In this document: piece after piece, positions 44,215 through 52,827 of the stretch
How positions within the stretch are numbered: the stretch's first letter is position 1
Layout: every line of letters begins with the position of its first letter
Assembly: GCA_963613665.1 (NCBI GenBank)
Contig: CAVEAL010000008.1
Span: 23,571-87,570, forward strand
DNA length: 64,000 bases
Source: F23-B02 sp963613665
Lineage (GTDB): Bacteria; Bacillota; Clostridia; Oscillospirales; Oscillospiraceae
Direction of reading: 5' to 3'
Notes under the pieces: model-generated
What the model was told of the DNA's origin: nothing
The model's database searches: none
Seen by the model: the letters and a program-made list of their open reading frames with translations, nothing else
Program-made: the position numbers and the translations under genes

Positions 44215-45858
44215 ATGGTTACCGACGAACATAAATTGAGCGCAGAAGTAATTGCTGTTTTTCCGGATAAGGTAAGAATATCAGTAGATAGTATTGAGGA
44301 TTTTTCGATTGCGGAAAATCAGTTGCGGGTCGGATCATATTTACGCATAGCAGATAATGATAACTCCGTAGTAATTGCTGTCATTGAAAACTTTACAATA
44401 GAAGTGGGAACGACATCAACGGGCGACGCTAGCCGTAAATATATTCTTGAAGCAAATCCTCTAGGTATTATTCGTAACGGAAGATTTGAACGGGGCAGCG
44501 ATACATTAGCAATTCCCCCTAAAAAAGTTGAGCCAGCGAAGATAGAAGAAATACAGCAAATTTTCGAAGAAGCTCTCCCTGCTCAGAAAAAGTTCAGTTT
44601 TGCAAAATTAGCATCAGATCATACTATTTGTGTACCTGTTGATGGAGATAAATTTTTCAACAAGCATATTGCTATTGTAGGTTCTACCGGATCTGGAAAA
44701 TCCCACACGGTTGCAAAAATAATTCAGCAAGCAGCAAGTGGAAAGGCAGGAGGATATGTCGGAATGAATAATTCTCATGTAGTCATTTTTGACATACATG
44801 CAGAGTATAAGGCCGCATTTCCAGATGCAAAGCATATTGACATCACAAATCTGCGACTTCCCTATTGGCTGCTGAATAGTGATGAATTGCAAGAGCTATT
44901 TATAGATACAGAAGCAAATGATCATAATCAGCGGAACCTATTCAAGGAGGCGGTAGTCAAAAGCAAAAAAGAACATTTTAGAGGAGATGATGTAGCAAAA
45001 GAAAAAATACATTTTGACTCGCCATTGTTGTTTGAAATAAATGATATATTAGAATTGGCGCGGTATAAGAACACTACCGAGCGAGATGGGACTCGTCAAG
45101 GGCCTCTGGTTGGAAAGTTGAGTAATTTTATTAGCAGATTTGAAAATAAATTGGCAGACAAGCGACTTGACTTTTTACTTGGAGATGAATCACGTGACAC
45201 CTCCTTCGAAGATGTGCTTAAGAGCCTGATTGGCTATGGAGAGAGTAAAACTAATATTACAATTATAGATTTAAGTGGTGTCCCATTTGATGTTCTTAGC
45301 ATTACCGTCTCGCTTATTTCAAGAATTCTATTTGAATATGGGTACTACTATAAACGTTTGCGGATTGCAGAAAACAATAATGAAAACGAAGCAAATGATG
45401 TTCCTTTACTTTTGGTTTATGAAGAGGCACATAAATATGCACCAAATAATGATGCTGCAAAGTATAGAGCGTCAAGAGAATCTATTGAGCGCATTGCAAA
45501 AGAGGGCAGAAAGTATGGGATTACTTTGCTGTTGGCTAGTCAGCGCCCATCAGAGATTTCAGAGACAATTTTCTCTCAATGTAGCAACTTCTTGGCATTG
45601 AGACTCACTAATCCCTCCGATCAGAATTATGTCAAACGCTTATTGCCAGATACAATGGGTAACCTTGTAGACAGAATGCCTTCCCTGCGTGCAGGAGAAA
45701 GTCTACTGATCGGAGATGCTGTCGTGTTACCATCCGTTGTCCAAATAGATATGTGCGATCCAACTCCTGCATCTACTGATATTCCGTATTGGCAATTATG
45801 GCAAGAACCTTGGCATGATTTAGATTTTGAAGCTATAAAAAGAATGTGGAGAAATTAA
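44215..45858 (+). CDS. HerA-like hexameric ATPase
   Basis: In this 547-residue protein, residues ~1-110 resemble the HAS-barrel. Walker A IAIVGSTGSGKSHT is at ~154-167, FDIHAEYKAAFP follows, Walker B LLLVYEEAHKYAP is at ~399, and LLASQRPSEISETIFSQCSNF carries the sensor/arginine region. HerA motors partner with nucleases (NurA, Sir2, DUF4297) in repair or defence. Here the partner is most likely the nuclease at 43001. It is the last cargo gene. Confidence 0.85.
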   Translation: MVTDEHKLSAEVIAVFPDKVRISVDSIEDFSIAENQLRVGSYLRIADNDNSVVIAVIENFTIEVGTTSTGDASRKYILEANPLGIIRNGRFERGSDTLAIPPKKVEPAKIEEIQQIFEEALPAQKKFSFAKLASDHTICVPVDGDKFFNKHIAIVGSTGSGKSHTVAKIIQQAASGKAGGYVGMNNSHVVIFDIHAEYKAAFPDAKHIDITNLRLPYWLLNSDELQELFIDTEANDHNQRNLFKEAVVKSKKEHFRGDDVAKEKIHFDSPLLFEINDILELARYKNTTERDGTRQGPLVGKLSNFISRFENKLADKRLDFLLGDESRDTSFEDVLKSLIGYGESKTNITIIDLSGVPFDVLSITVSLISRILFEYGYYYKRLRIAENNNENEANDVPLLLVYEEAHKYAPNNDAAKYRASRESIERIAKEGRKYGITLLLASQRPSEISETIFSQCSNFLALRLTNPSDQNYVKRLLPDTMGNLVDRMPSLRAGESLLIGDAVVLPSVVQIDMCDPTPASTDIPYWQLWQEPWHDLDFEAIKRMWRN

Positions 45859-46026
45859 AGATAGAATTTTGATATTGTTTAGCAAGAGCAACGGTGATGA
45901 TTGATGGAACTACTTCTAAAATCATTTCGCCCCGCAAGTGTCTTCAAATCATAATAACTAACAGTCAGGTTGTTGGAATTAATTTCCTCTACGTCATGAA
46001 GCCTTCAACTCATATATCTCTGCTAT

Positions 46027-46058
46027 TGATAGCATCCCTTGATAGCTTTTTGATAGCA
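46027..46058 (+). repeat. TGATAGC direct repeats near the right end
   Basis: Three copies (46027, 46040, 46051), spaced 13 and 11 bp, match the left-end repeats at 31550. They are likely recombinase accessory sites ~100 bp inside attR. The stretch 45859-46160 has no convincing gene. Confidence 0.6.
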
Positions 46059-46160
46059 GAAAGTCGGATACCCCGTAGGATTGGGATAATAGGTATCAAA
46101 TTAAGCCAAATGGAATCAAACAGTCTATACAAAAAAGTTTAGACTGCGTTTCCACTTGGC

Positions 46161-46172
46161 GAGTGGGAATAA
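46161..46172 (+). repeat. attR: guaA 3'-end core repeat
   Basis: GAGTGGGAATAA would code for the authentic guaA end (Glu-Trp-Glu-stop), so this side carries the original chromosomal continuation. Confidence 0.85.
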
Positions 46173-46231
46173 TAAACGAGAGCTTAAAAAGTCTGTTATA
46201 TCAATGATTTCAGAGCCTCGGCTACCCGCTT

Positions 46232-46250
46232 TGATAACAAAATGATAACA
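46232..46250 (+). repeat. TGATAACA pair outside attR
   Basis: TTTGATAACAAAATGATAAC mirrors the left-end string TTTGATAGCAAAATGATAGC, with the same 11-bp spacing and similar distance (71 versus 81 bp) from the core repeat. It looks like the left end of a related, now lost element. 46173-46345 holds no gene. Confidence 0.55.
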
Positions 46251-46350
46251 TCCTTTGAAGCACAATTATTCTTTACCCCGAGTGGCTTGCGGGTTATCAG
46301 AATATAAACAGTGTGGATTGAGACTGATGCAGCCGTATTATAAGACGAAG

Positions 46351-46380
46351 AAAGCCCGTACCGTTTTCGGTACGGGCTTT
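46351..46380. terminator. Terminator of the glycyl radical enzyme operon
   Basis: A 13-bp stem AAAGCCCGTACCG with its complement lies just after the leftward gene's stop. Confidence 0.85.
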
Positions 46381-46395
46381 GCTGCGCGCTGCGCT

Positions 46396-49362
46396 TTACA
46401 TGCTGTAGTCGGCGCGGCGGATCAGCTCGAGCTGGAGATCCTTGTTGAGCGTGGTGAAGTAGGCATTATAGCCGGAGATGCGCACCATCAGGTCGCGGTA
46501 GGAGTCGGGATCTGCCATTGCCGCGCGCATGGTGTCGCTGGAGACGACGTTGAACTGCATCTGCATTCCGCCGAGCGAAACATAGGCGCGGGCGTAGGAG
46601 GTCAGATGCTCGACGGTCTGCTCGTGACTGTCGTTCGGAGAAGGATTGACCTTGACGTTGAAGGCTATGTTGTTGTTCATGTTCAGCGGGTCGAGGCGGC
46701 TGACATCCTTTATGTTGTCCAGCAGACTCGGCGAGGCATTGGCCTCCGGAGTCAGACCGGGCGTGAAGGGAAGACCGGCGAGGCGGCCGGAGGGAAGCGC
46801 ACCGGCAAGCGTGCCGAAGGCAACGTGGTTTGACATGCTCCACCAGCCGGTGGTGTAATGGCCGCCGCGGAAATTCTTGTGCGACCAGAATATATCGCGG
46901 GTCGCCTTGGTGAGGCGGTTTGCCATCTCGACGGCCTCGTCACTGCCGCCGCCGAAGCGCGGGACCTCGGTGAGTATTCTGCTGCGCATGGTCTCGTACC
47001 CTTCAAAATTGTTCTTGACCGCTTCGAAAAGCTCCGCAAGCGTATACAGCTTTCTGTCATACACCAGCGTTTTTATGGCCATCAGAGAATCGACGACGTC
47101 GGCAAGACCGATGCAGGCCGTGCCGGAGGAATTATATTTTGCGCCGCCCTTGGTGCAGTCGAGCCCCTTGCTGATGCAGCCGTCTATCATCGCGCTCATA
47201 AGCGGCGTCGGACGCAGCACGGAGTGCGCTTCACCGAGGTAATTGTTGTATTCGCAGGTGAGCCCCGCCATGAATGACAGCTGCGTTATGTAGGCGTTGA
47301 AGAAATCGTCAAACTCCGCAAAGCTGTCCGCTTCGCCGGTCTTTGGGCCGAGATGCCAGCGCATCAGTGGGTGATAGCCGTTGAACATGGCCATTTCAAA
47401 GGGCGCGACCATGCTGAACATCATGCAGTTGGTGTGCCCAAGATGCTTACCGGAGATGGTCGGCTCGACGCAGCCGGTGGCTGACCAGTCGCGCAGATCG
47501 GCGGTCTCGTAATGGTGATCCGCAAGTGAGGCCATGACCGCAGTGTCGTTGTGGATAGACGGCGTGGAGGTTGTGTTCACGTTGACCTCGCACAGGCGGC
47601 GAAGGTAGGTCAGAGAGTTCTTTTCGCTGTTGTAGCGCGCGTTGACGTTGGGGTCGCGCATGCTGAGCATCTCTGTGACCTTCAGGAACACATAGGTCAT
47701 GTCGTTTACAGCATCCTCGCCCTCGGGTGTGATGCCGCCGAGAGTTATCGCCTGATCAGAGGAGCTGCCGCCGAAGAGATAGTTGCCGATATCGGGTGTG
47801 AGAGGAACGTGATCCTGACAGTTTATATAGAAGCAGCCGATAAGCTCTATCGCATGGCGGATATAGGCCTCGCGCCTGGCCTTGCTTCTGCACTTTGCCA
47901 TATCGGCCTCAAAATACGGCTGGAGCCACTGATCCATGCGGCCGAAGGAGAAGCCTGCGTTTGTGCTTTCCATATGTACGGCGACCCAGTGGATCCATAT
48001 GGCATTCACCGCCTCGTCGAGCGTGCGTGCCGGATATTCGGGAGAATGCTCAACCGCCGCGGCTATCGTCTCAAGCTCCGCTCTGCGCTCACGCTTGAGC
48101 TCGAGGCTCGCCTCGTATCTTGCCTGACGGGCGAGGTTGTGCGCGTAGGCGATAACGCCCTCGTAGCAGTCGATCATGGCGTGCAGCTCGTCCTTTTTCG
48201 ACTGCGGAGCATCCGCGTCGTGCTCAAGCTCGGCCTCGATCTCGGCGATGATGCCGCGCAGACCCAGTCTCAGAAGCTTGGGATAATCGAGTATCGTGTG
48301 CGACAGAGCGACGTTTTTCCACATGAAGGCCGCCGCCCAGCGCTCGTCGAGCTTCTGGCAGGTGGGCTCGTGGTATTTGTCGCGGACGTATTCGCGCATG
48401 TTGCGGTGGATCCAGAAGGGAAAGATATCGTTGTTGAGCCTGTGTATCTCCTCCTCGGAGAGCGGGGCGTAGGCGTTGAGCAGGCGATCCTGCACAGTCA
48501 GCAGCTCACCCCAGAAGATAAGGCCGATCGCGTCGGGGTATACGGGCACGCCGATCTCCTTTGCTGTCGTCGTTCCAGCGATGAGGTTGCCCTTTCTGAT
48601 GATCGGGCGGCGGTTTTCCATGAGATAGCGGAACGCCTTGCCCTGACGCAGCTCGGGCACCCACGGGGTGCCGTCCTTGTGCATCTCAAAGCCGTTTTCG
48701 CGGAAGAAATCGGTGAGCAGTCCCGCGCGCTCGGTGCACACTGCGGGCGCGGCGGTGTGGTGGATATCCAGATATTCCTTGAGACGGGGGAAGTCCTCAA
48801 GCGCGTAGGAGGTCAGATACGGATCGTCCTTGAGACAGTGAACGCCCGGATCGACGCTGCCGCAGGGCATGAATTCCTTGCGCGGCCGCGGTCCTGCGGG
48901 AGCCTTCGCGTCGGACATGGTCTTGCCGAATTCCTCGCGCTCCTTTTTCTGAAGCTGCATCTGCTGTATCTGCTTATCCTTCATCATAACGGAAAGAAGA
49001 AGGTTAAAGAACTCAAGATAAGCCATGTTGCCGCTGCTGGACATTTTGTTTTTGAGCATGAGGTTGAGCACCTCGTTGGGAGGCAGGGTCGCAAGCTGCG
49101 CAAGAACGCCCGTGTCCTGAAGCACGAGCAGGGTGTTCACGCCGTCGATATCTCCGCGCACGCTGCCCCTGCCGTCGCAAAAGCGTATGCTCTGCTTAAC
49201 GCTGCCGTCCTCGGTGGTGAGGCCGACGGCAAAGTTCATCCAGCCGTCCTTGGTCTTCAGATACGCCTGCTTTTCCTTGTCGTAGGTAAACAGCTTGGCC
49301 ATGAATTGCAGCACGACATGTGCCAGGGAATTTGCGACCTTTCCGGTCAGTTTTTCGTTCAT
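46396..49362 (-). CDS. Glycyl radical enzyme of unassigned substrate with SCP2-like N-terminal extension
   Basis: This 988-residue protein is longer than the ~760-900 usual in the family. Residues ~1-150 form an extension resembling an SCP2 sterol-carrier fold (TLLVLQDTGVLAQLATLPPN, then SSSGNMAYLEFFNLLLSVM). The rest is a PFL/GRE barrel with active-site SATGCVEPT (C631, E633) and the glycyl radical loop VRISGYNAYF (G964). The Cys-x-Glu pair occurs in dehydratases, decarboxylases and C-N/C-S lyases, not in pyruvate formate-lyase (Cys-Cys). The activase follows 13 nt downstream of the upstream gene's stop in the same operon. I cannot assign the substrate. The start follows AAGGAG. Confidence 0.88.
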   Translation of the reverse strand: MNEKLTGKVANSLAHVVLQFMAKLFTYDKEKQAYLKTKDGWMNFAVGLTTEDGSVKQSIRFCDGRGSVRGDIDGVNTLLVLQDTGVLAQLATLPPNEVLNLMLKNKMSSSGNMAYLEFFNLLLSVMMKDKQIQQMQLQKKEREEFGKTMSDAKAPAGPRPRKEFMPCGSVDPGVHCLKDDPYLTSYALEDFPRLKEYLDIHHTAAPAVCTERAGLLTDFFRENGFEMHKDGTPWVPELRQGKAFRYLMENRRPIIRKGNLIAGTTTAKEIGVPVYPDAIGLIFWGELLTVQDRLLNAYAPLSEEEIHRLNNDIFPFWIHRNMREYVRDKYHEPTCQKLDERWAAAFMWKNVALSHTILDYPKLLRLGLRGIIAEIEAELEHDADAPQSKKDELHAMIDCYEGVIAYAHNLARQARYEASLELKRERRAELETIAAAVEHSPEYPARTLDEAVNAIWIHWVAVHMESTNAGFSFGRMDQWLQPYFEADMAKCRSKARREAYIRHAIELIGCFYINCQDHVPLTPDIGNYLFGGSSSDQAITLGGITPEGEDAVNDMTYVFLKVTEMLSMRDPNVNARYNSEKNSLTYLRRLCEVNVNTTSTPSIHNDTAVMASLADHHYETADLRDWSATGCVEPTISGKHLGHTNCMMFSMVAPFEMAMFNGYHPLMRWHLGPKTGEADSFAEFDDFFNAYITQLSFMAGLTCEYNNYLGEAHSVLRPTPLMSAMIDGCISKGLDCTKGGAKYNSSGTACIGLADVVDSLMAIKTLVYDRKLYTLAELFEAVKNNFEGYETMRSRILTEVPRFGGGSDEAVEMANRLTKATRDIFWSHKNFRGGHYTTGWWSMSNHVAFGTLAGALPSGRLAGLPFTPGLTPEANASPSLLDNIKDVSRLDPLNMNNNIAFNVKVNPSPNDSHEQTVEHLTSYARAYVSLGGMQMQFNVVSSDTMRAAMADPDSYRDLMVRISGYNAYFTTLNKDLQLELIRRADYSM

Positions 49363-49375
49363 TTGTCCACTCTCC

Positions 49376-50287
49376 TTAGCAGTTTATATTTTTATCTGTA
49401 AAAATTTTCTTCGCTCTATCAAGCTGCTCACGCGACTGAAAGCTGCCGGCGTTCTTGAGCTCGTCGCAGAGGCGGAGCCCCAGCTTGTCGTTTTTCGGAT
49501 ACCAGGTGGGATTGTAGGGGAGAAGCTGCGCTTTTTCTATGCCGAGCTCCGAGAGAAACGCTGCTATATCTCGGAGATTTTCCTCGGTGTCCGTTATGCC
49601 CGGGATCAGCGGCGTGCGAGGCAGGAAGCTGTAGGAATATTTCTCCTTGTCCTGCCACATCCGGCGGATGTTCTCAAGAATGCGGTCGTTGTATATGCCG
49701 CAGTATTTTTTGTGCCTTTCCCGGTCGAGGATCTTAACGTCGCAGAAAATATCACTGACATACGGCAGAAGATGCTTTTCGGCACGCTCATAGTCAAACT
49801 GCCCGCAGGTCTCGAGCAGCACTCTCACTCCGGCCTCATCGAGTCTCCGAGCAAGCTCACCGACCCACTCGGTGCACAGTGTCGCCTCGCCGCCGGAAAG
49901 TGTGACTCCGCCGCCGGACACATCGTAAAAGGGCTTGTCCGACATGAGCTTTTTAAAAAGCTCGTCGTGCGGCATCTGCTTTCCGACCCTCGTTATAGCC
50001 TTGGCGGGGCAGACCTGCGTGCACTCAAAGCAGAGCGTGCAGCGCTCCCTGTCCGCATAATAGGGATTGGCCAGAGCCAGTGCACCGGCCTTGCAGACCC
50101 TGCGGCAGCTTCCGCAGTTTATGCAGACGGAGGCATCAAATGACAGCTCGGCCTCTCTCAGCTTGCTTTCGGGATTGTGACACCACACGCAGCTGAGCGG
50201 GCAGCCCTTGAAAAATACAGCCGTGCGTATCCCCGGGCCGTCGTCAAGAGAATTGCCCTTTACATCAAGAACCAGCGGAACGAGCAT
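49376..50287 (-). CDS. Glycyl radical enzyme activating enzyme (radical SAM)
   Basis: This 303-residue activase has the radical-SAM motif CPLSCVWCHNPES (CxxxCxxC), a DGPGIRTAVFFKGC start, and a ferredoxin-like insert with two cysteine sets (CINCGSCRRVC and CTLCFECTQVC) for extra 4Fe-4S clusters. Such inserts are typical of activases for non-PFL glycyl radical enzymes. It should install the radical on Gly964 of the neighbour. The start ATG 50287 follows AGGAGGTCATT. It is the first gene of the leftward operon. Confidence 0.93.
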   Translation of the reverse strand: MLVPLVLDVKGNSLDDGPGIRTAVFFKGCPLSCVWCHNPESKLREAELSFDASVCINCGSCRRVCKAGALALANPYYADRERCTLCFECTQVCPAKAITRVGKQMPHDELFKKLMSDKPFYDVSGGGVTLSGGEATLCTEWVGELARRLDEAGVRVLLETCGQFDYERAEKHLLPYVSDIFCDVKILDRERHKKYCGIYNDRILENIRRMWQDKEKYSYSFLPRTPLIPGITDTEENLRDIAAFLSELGIEKAQLLPYNPTWYPKNDKLGLRLCDELKNAGSFQSREQLDRAKKIFTDKNINC

Positions 50288-50401
50288 AATGACCTCCTGA
50301 TTATCATGCATGATGCATTTCCTGTTTTGCCATGCCTTTGAATAGCAAAATGCCGAGGTAGATAAGGTGCCTCGAACATTGAAATTCTTTTAACAAAGAC
50401 T

Positions 50402-50429
50402 ATTATAACAGAAAACGGCGCTTTGTAAA
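50402..50429 (-). promoter_or_regulatory. Promoter of the glycyl radical enzyme operon
   Basis: On the minus strand there is TTTACA, a 16-nt spacer and TATAAT. It leaves a ~110-nt leader with a small hairpin (GAGG / CCTC near 50355-50375). Confidence 0.7.
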
Positions 50430-50496
50430 GTCTGCTGCGGATATTCATAACATCGCTTTAACGTTTTTAATTAATTTAAAGGGAGTCTGAGCGTGC

Positions 50497-50524
50497 TTGA
50501 CAAACGCAGGCCGTGCGGTATATC
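50497..50524 (+). promoter_or_regulatory. Promoter of csoR
   Basis: TTGACA, a 16-nt spacer and TATATC are present, 44 nt before the start codon. Confidence 0.6.
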
Positions 50525-50567
50525 ATATATACACTGCCTGAAGTTACAACTCTAAGGAGATGCAGCC

Positions 50568-50843
50568 ATGAAACAATGCATGGATTCGGATAATCTGCAC
50601 CGCAGACTCAAAAAAATAATCGGTCAGGTTCAGGCCATTGACCGCATGATCGACGAGGATGTGCCCTGTGAGGATGTTCTTTCGCAGATAAACGCCGCAA
50701 AAAGCGCGCTCAACGGCTGCGGCAAGGTCGTGCTCGAAGGTCACATAAAGCATTGCGTGCGCGACGGTATAGAGCACGGCGATGCGGATAAGACCATCGA
50801 GAGCTTTACAAAAGCGGTCGAACGCTTTGCAAATATGCAGTGA
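50568..50843 (+). CDS. csoR: CsoR-family copper-sensing repressor
   Basis: This 91-residue all-helical DUF156 protein has Cys34 (DVPCEDVLSQI), His59 and Cys63 (EGHIKHC), the Cys-His-Cys triad of Cu(I)-sensing CsoR. The DNA-facing LHRRLKKIIGQVQAIDRMI is conserved. It likely represses the P-type ATPase gene through the operators at 50893-50933. A terminator separates the two genes. Confidence 0.88.
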   Translation: MKQCMDSDNLHRRLKKIIGQVQAIDRMIDEDVPCEDVLSQINAAKSALNGCGKVVLEGHIKHCVRDGIEHGDADKTIESFTKAVERFANMQ

Positions 50844-50876
50844 AAACGGAGATCTTTTATCTCCGTTTTTTATTTT
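50843..50876 (+). terminator. Terminator after csoR
   Basis: The stem AAAACGGAGAT / ATCTCCGTTTT is followed by TTTATTTTA. Confidence 0.9.
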
Positions 50877-50882
50877 ATCCTC

Positions 50883-50933
50883 TTGACAACATATACCCCT
50901 ATAGGTATAATGCGAATATACCCCACGGGGTAT
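50883..50933 (+). promoter_or_regulatory. P-type ATPase promoter with two CsoR-type operators
   Basis: TTGACA (50883), a 17-nt spacer and TATAAT (50906) form the promoter. ATACCCCTATAGGTAT (50893-50908) covers the spacer and -10. A perfect palindrome ATACCCC-AC-GGGGTAT lies at 50918-50933. Both match the TACCCC...GGGGTA pattern of CsoR sites, so copper-responsive repression is likely. Confidence 0.8.
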
Positions 50934-50949
50934 GCAGGGAGGACTGACC

Positions 50950-52827
50950 ATGCATAATGCAACAGATAAATTGGAGCGGCTGCTTGAGCTTGGCGGTACG
51001 AAAAAAGACATCGTGCTGCTTGCAATATCGGGCATTGCGCTCATCGTGAGCATATTTGAGCCTGTGCAGCTGCCCTTTGACGCTGCGTGGATTGCGATAA
51101 TACTCTGCGGACTGCCAATAGTTCTCGAAGCGATTATAGGGCTCGTCACAGACTTTGATATCAAGGCGGACGTGCTCGTTTCCATGGCGCTCATAGCCTC
51201 CGTGTGCATCGGCGAGGACTTTGCGGCCGGCGAGGTGGCCTTTATCATGCAGATAGGAGCGCTGCTCGAGGATCTGACGGTTGCAAGGGCGCGGGCGGGC
51301 ATTGAAAAGCTCGTGCATCTCACGCCGCAGACGGCACGCGTGATATCCGGCGCACAGGAGAAGATAGTTGCCGCCGAGGAGGTGTCAGTCGGTGATATCC
51401 TGCGCGTTCTGCCGGGTGAGACGATACCGGTTGACGGCATCATTGTTTCCGGCAGAACATCTGTAAATCAGGCGGTCATGACGGGCGAGTCGCTGCCTGT
51501 GGACAAAGGCCCCGGTGACGAAGTCTCCTCGGGCACGGTAAACCAGTTCGGAGCGTTCGAGATGCGCGCTGAAAAGGTCGGCGAGGACAGCTCGATACAG
51601 CGCATGATACGTCTCGTGCAGTCGGCCGATGCGGGCAAAGCCAGAATAGTCAGCCTTGCCGACCGCTGGGCGACGTGGATCGTGATAATTGCGGTCAGCG
51701 CCGCGATAATAACATGGGCACTCACCGGAGAGATCATCCGCGCGGTGACTATCCTTGTCGTGTTCTGCCCCTGCGCACTCGTCCTCGCAACGCCGACGGC
51801 GATCATGGCGGCCATAGGCAATGCGGCAAAGCGCGGCTTTCTCGTGCGCGAGGGCGACGCGCTTGAGCGTCTGGCCCGGGTGAAAAAGATATGCTTTGAC
51901 AAGACCGGCACGCTGACCTGCGGCGTTCCCGAGGTCGTGTGCGTGCGCGGCGCAGGCGGCACTTCCGATGATGAGCTGTACGCCCTGTGCGCCGCGGCTG
52001 AGCAGCTTTCCGAGCATCCCCTCGGCAAGGCGGTGACGCGCTGCTTTAAGCGCGACAGCGGTAAAATTCCGTATCAGGCCGAAGGCTTCCGCATGATACC
52101 CGGACGCGGAGTGAGCGCCTCGGCGGCAGGCCGCGATATTATTGCGGGAAATGCGCAGATGCTCGCAGAGCGGGGCATAGGCATACCCGATGCTGCCGAA
52201 ACGGAGGCAGAGAGCTATCTCTCGCAGGGCTGCACGGTCATCTATGCCGCGTTTGACGGAGCCTTTGCGGGCTTTACCGCCCTGTCGGATACCGTGAGAA
52301 CGGAGAGCGCCGGCATGATAGACAGCCTGCACTCTTTGGGCGTGCAGCCCGTGCTGCTCACCGGCGACCGTGAAAACGCCGCTGCGGCAATAGCCGCGCA
52401 GCTTCATATATCGGAGCTGCGCTCCGACTGCCGCCCGGAGGATAAGCTCGACTTCATCCGCATGTGTCAGCGCAGCGGAGAGCCCGTGTGCATGATAGGC
52501 GACGGCGTGAACGACGCGCCGGCTCTCAAGGCTGCCGATACAGGCATAGCTATGGGCGGCGTTGGCAGCGATATCGCCGTCGATGCTGCCGATATCGCGC
52601 TCGTTGACGACGAGATAAAGGAGCTGCCGCATCTGCTGGCCCTGTCAAAGCACATGATGACGACCATAAAGCTGAACATGAGCTTTTCCATGGGGCTTAA
52701 TTTTCTGGCGATAACGCTGGCTATAATCGGCAGCATCGACCCTGTAGTCGGCGCCCTGATACATAACGCGGGCTCGGTGCTCGTTATAAGCAACTCGGCC
52801 TTATTATTAAAATGGAGGAAAAAGTAA
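50950..52827 (+). CDS. Heavy-metal P1B-type ATPase (specificity uncertain)
   Basis: This 625-residue exporter has MTGESLPVDK, CPCALVLATPTAI (metal-site CPC), DKTGTLT with phosphorylated Asp, the HP motif in SEHPLG and GDGVNDAPALKAAD. It has no N-terminal metal-binding domain. The last helices read GLNFLAITL and IHNAGSVLVISNSALLL, lacking both the YN/MxxSS pair of Cu+ pumps and the K/DxG pair of Zn/Cd pumps. The start ATG 50950 follows GGGAGGACTGACC. CsoR-type operators suggest copper control. Confidence 0.88.
   Translation: MHNATDKLERLLELGGTKKDIVLLAISGIALIVSIFEPVQLPFDAAWIAIILCGLPIVLEAIIGLVTDFDIKADVLVSMALIASVCIGEDFAAGEVAFIMQIGALLEDLTVARARAGIEKLVHLTPQTARVISGAQEKIVAAEEVSVGDILRVLPGETIPVDGIIVSGRTSVNQAVMTGESLPVDKGPGDEVSSGTVNQFGAFEMRAEKVGEDSSIQRMIRLVQSADAGKARIVSLADRWATWIVIIAVSAAIITWALTGEIIRAVTILVVFCPCALVLATPTAIMAAIGNAAKRGFLVREGDALERLARVKKICFDKTGTLTCGVPEVVCVRGAGGTSDDELYALCAAAEQLSEHPLGKAVTRCFKRDSGKIPYQAEGFRMIPGRGVSASAAGRDIIAGNAQMLAERGIGIPDAAETEAESYLSQGCTVIYAAFDGAFAGFTALSDTVRTESAGMIDSLHSLGVQPVLLTGDRENAAAAIAAQLHISELRSDCRPEDKLDFIRMCQRSGEPVCMIGDGVNDAPALKAADTGIAMGGVGSDIAVDAADIALVDDEIKELPHLLALSKHMMTTIKLNMSFSMGLNFLAITLAIIGSIDPVVGALIHNAGSVLVISNSALLLKWRKK

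Larger units (their letters stand above)
31469..46170 (+). mobile_element. Integrative mobilizable element in the 3' end of guaA
   Basis: The element is bounded by the direct repeat GAGTGGGAAT at 31469-31478 and 46161-46170, about 14.7 kb apart. It carries a phage-like Xre regulator, xis, a tyrosine integrase, MobC, a RepA-like ATPase, a MobV relaxase with an oriT-like region, and a cargo of restriction/defence genes. No type IV secretion genes are present, so it is mobilizable rather than self-transmissible. The 3' end of guaA is a known insertion site for islands of this sort. The cargo (38.1-45.9 kb) is visibly more AT-rich than the flanks and the backbone. Confidence 0.9.

Noticed and set aside
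45894..46142. 82-codon frame at the right end of the element
   Set aside because: No ribosome site and it runs through the direct repeats near attR.
46396..49362. Assigning the enzyme as pyruvate formate-lyase or choline lyase
   Set aside because: The active site is Cys-Val-Glu, not Cys-Cys, and no choline or microcompartment genes are nearby; the substrate is left open.
47551..49401. 616-codon rightward frame opposite the glycyl radical enzyme
   Set aside because: Antisense shadow; the leftward gene has active-site and glycyl motifs.
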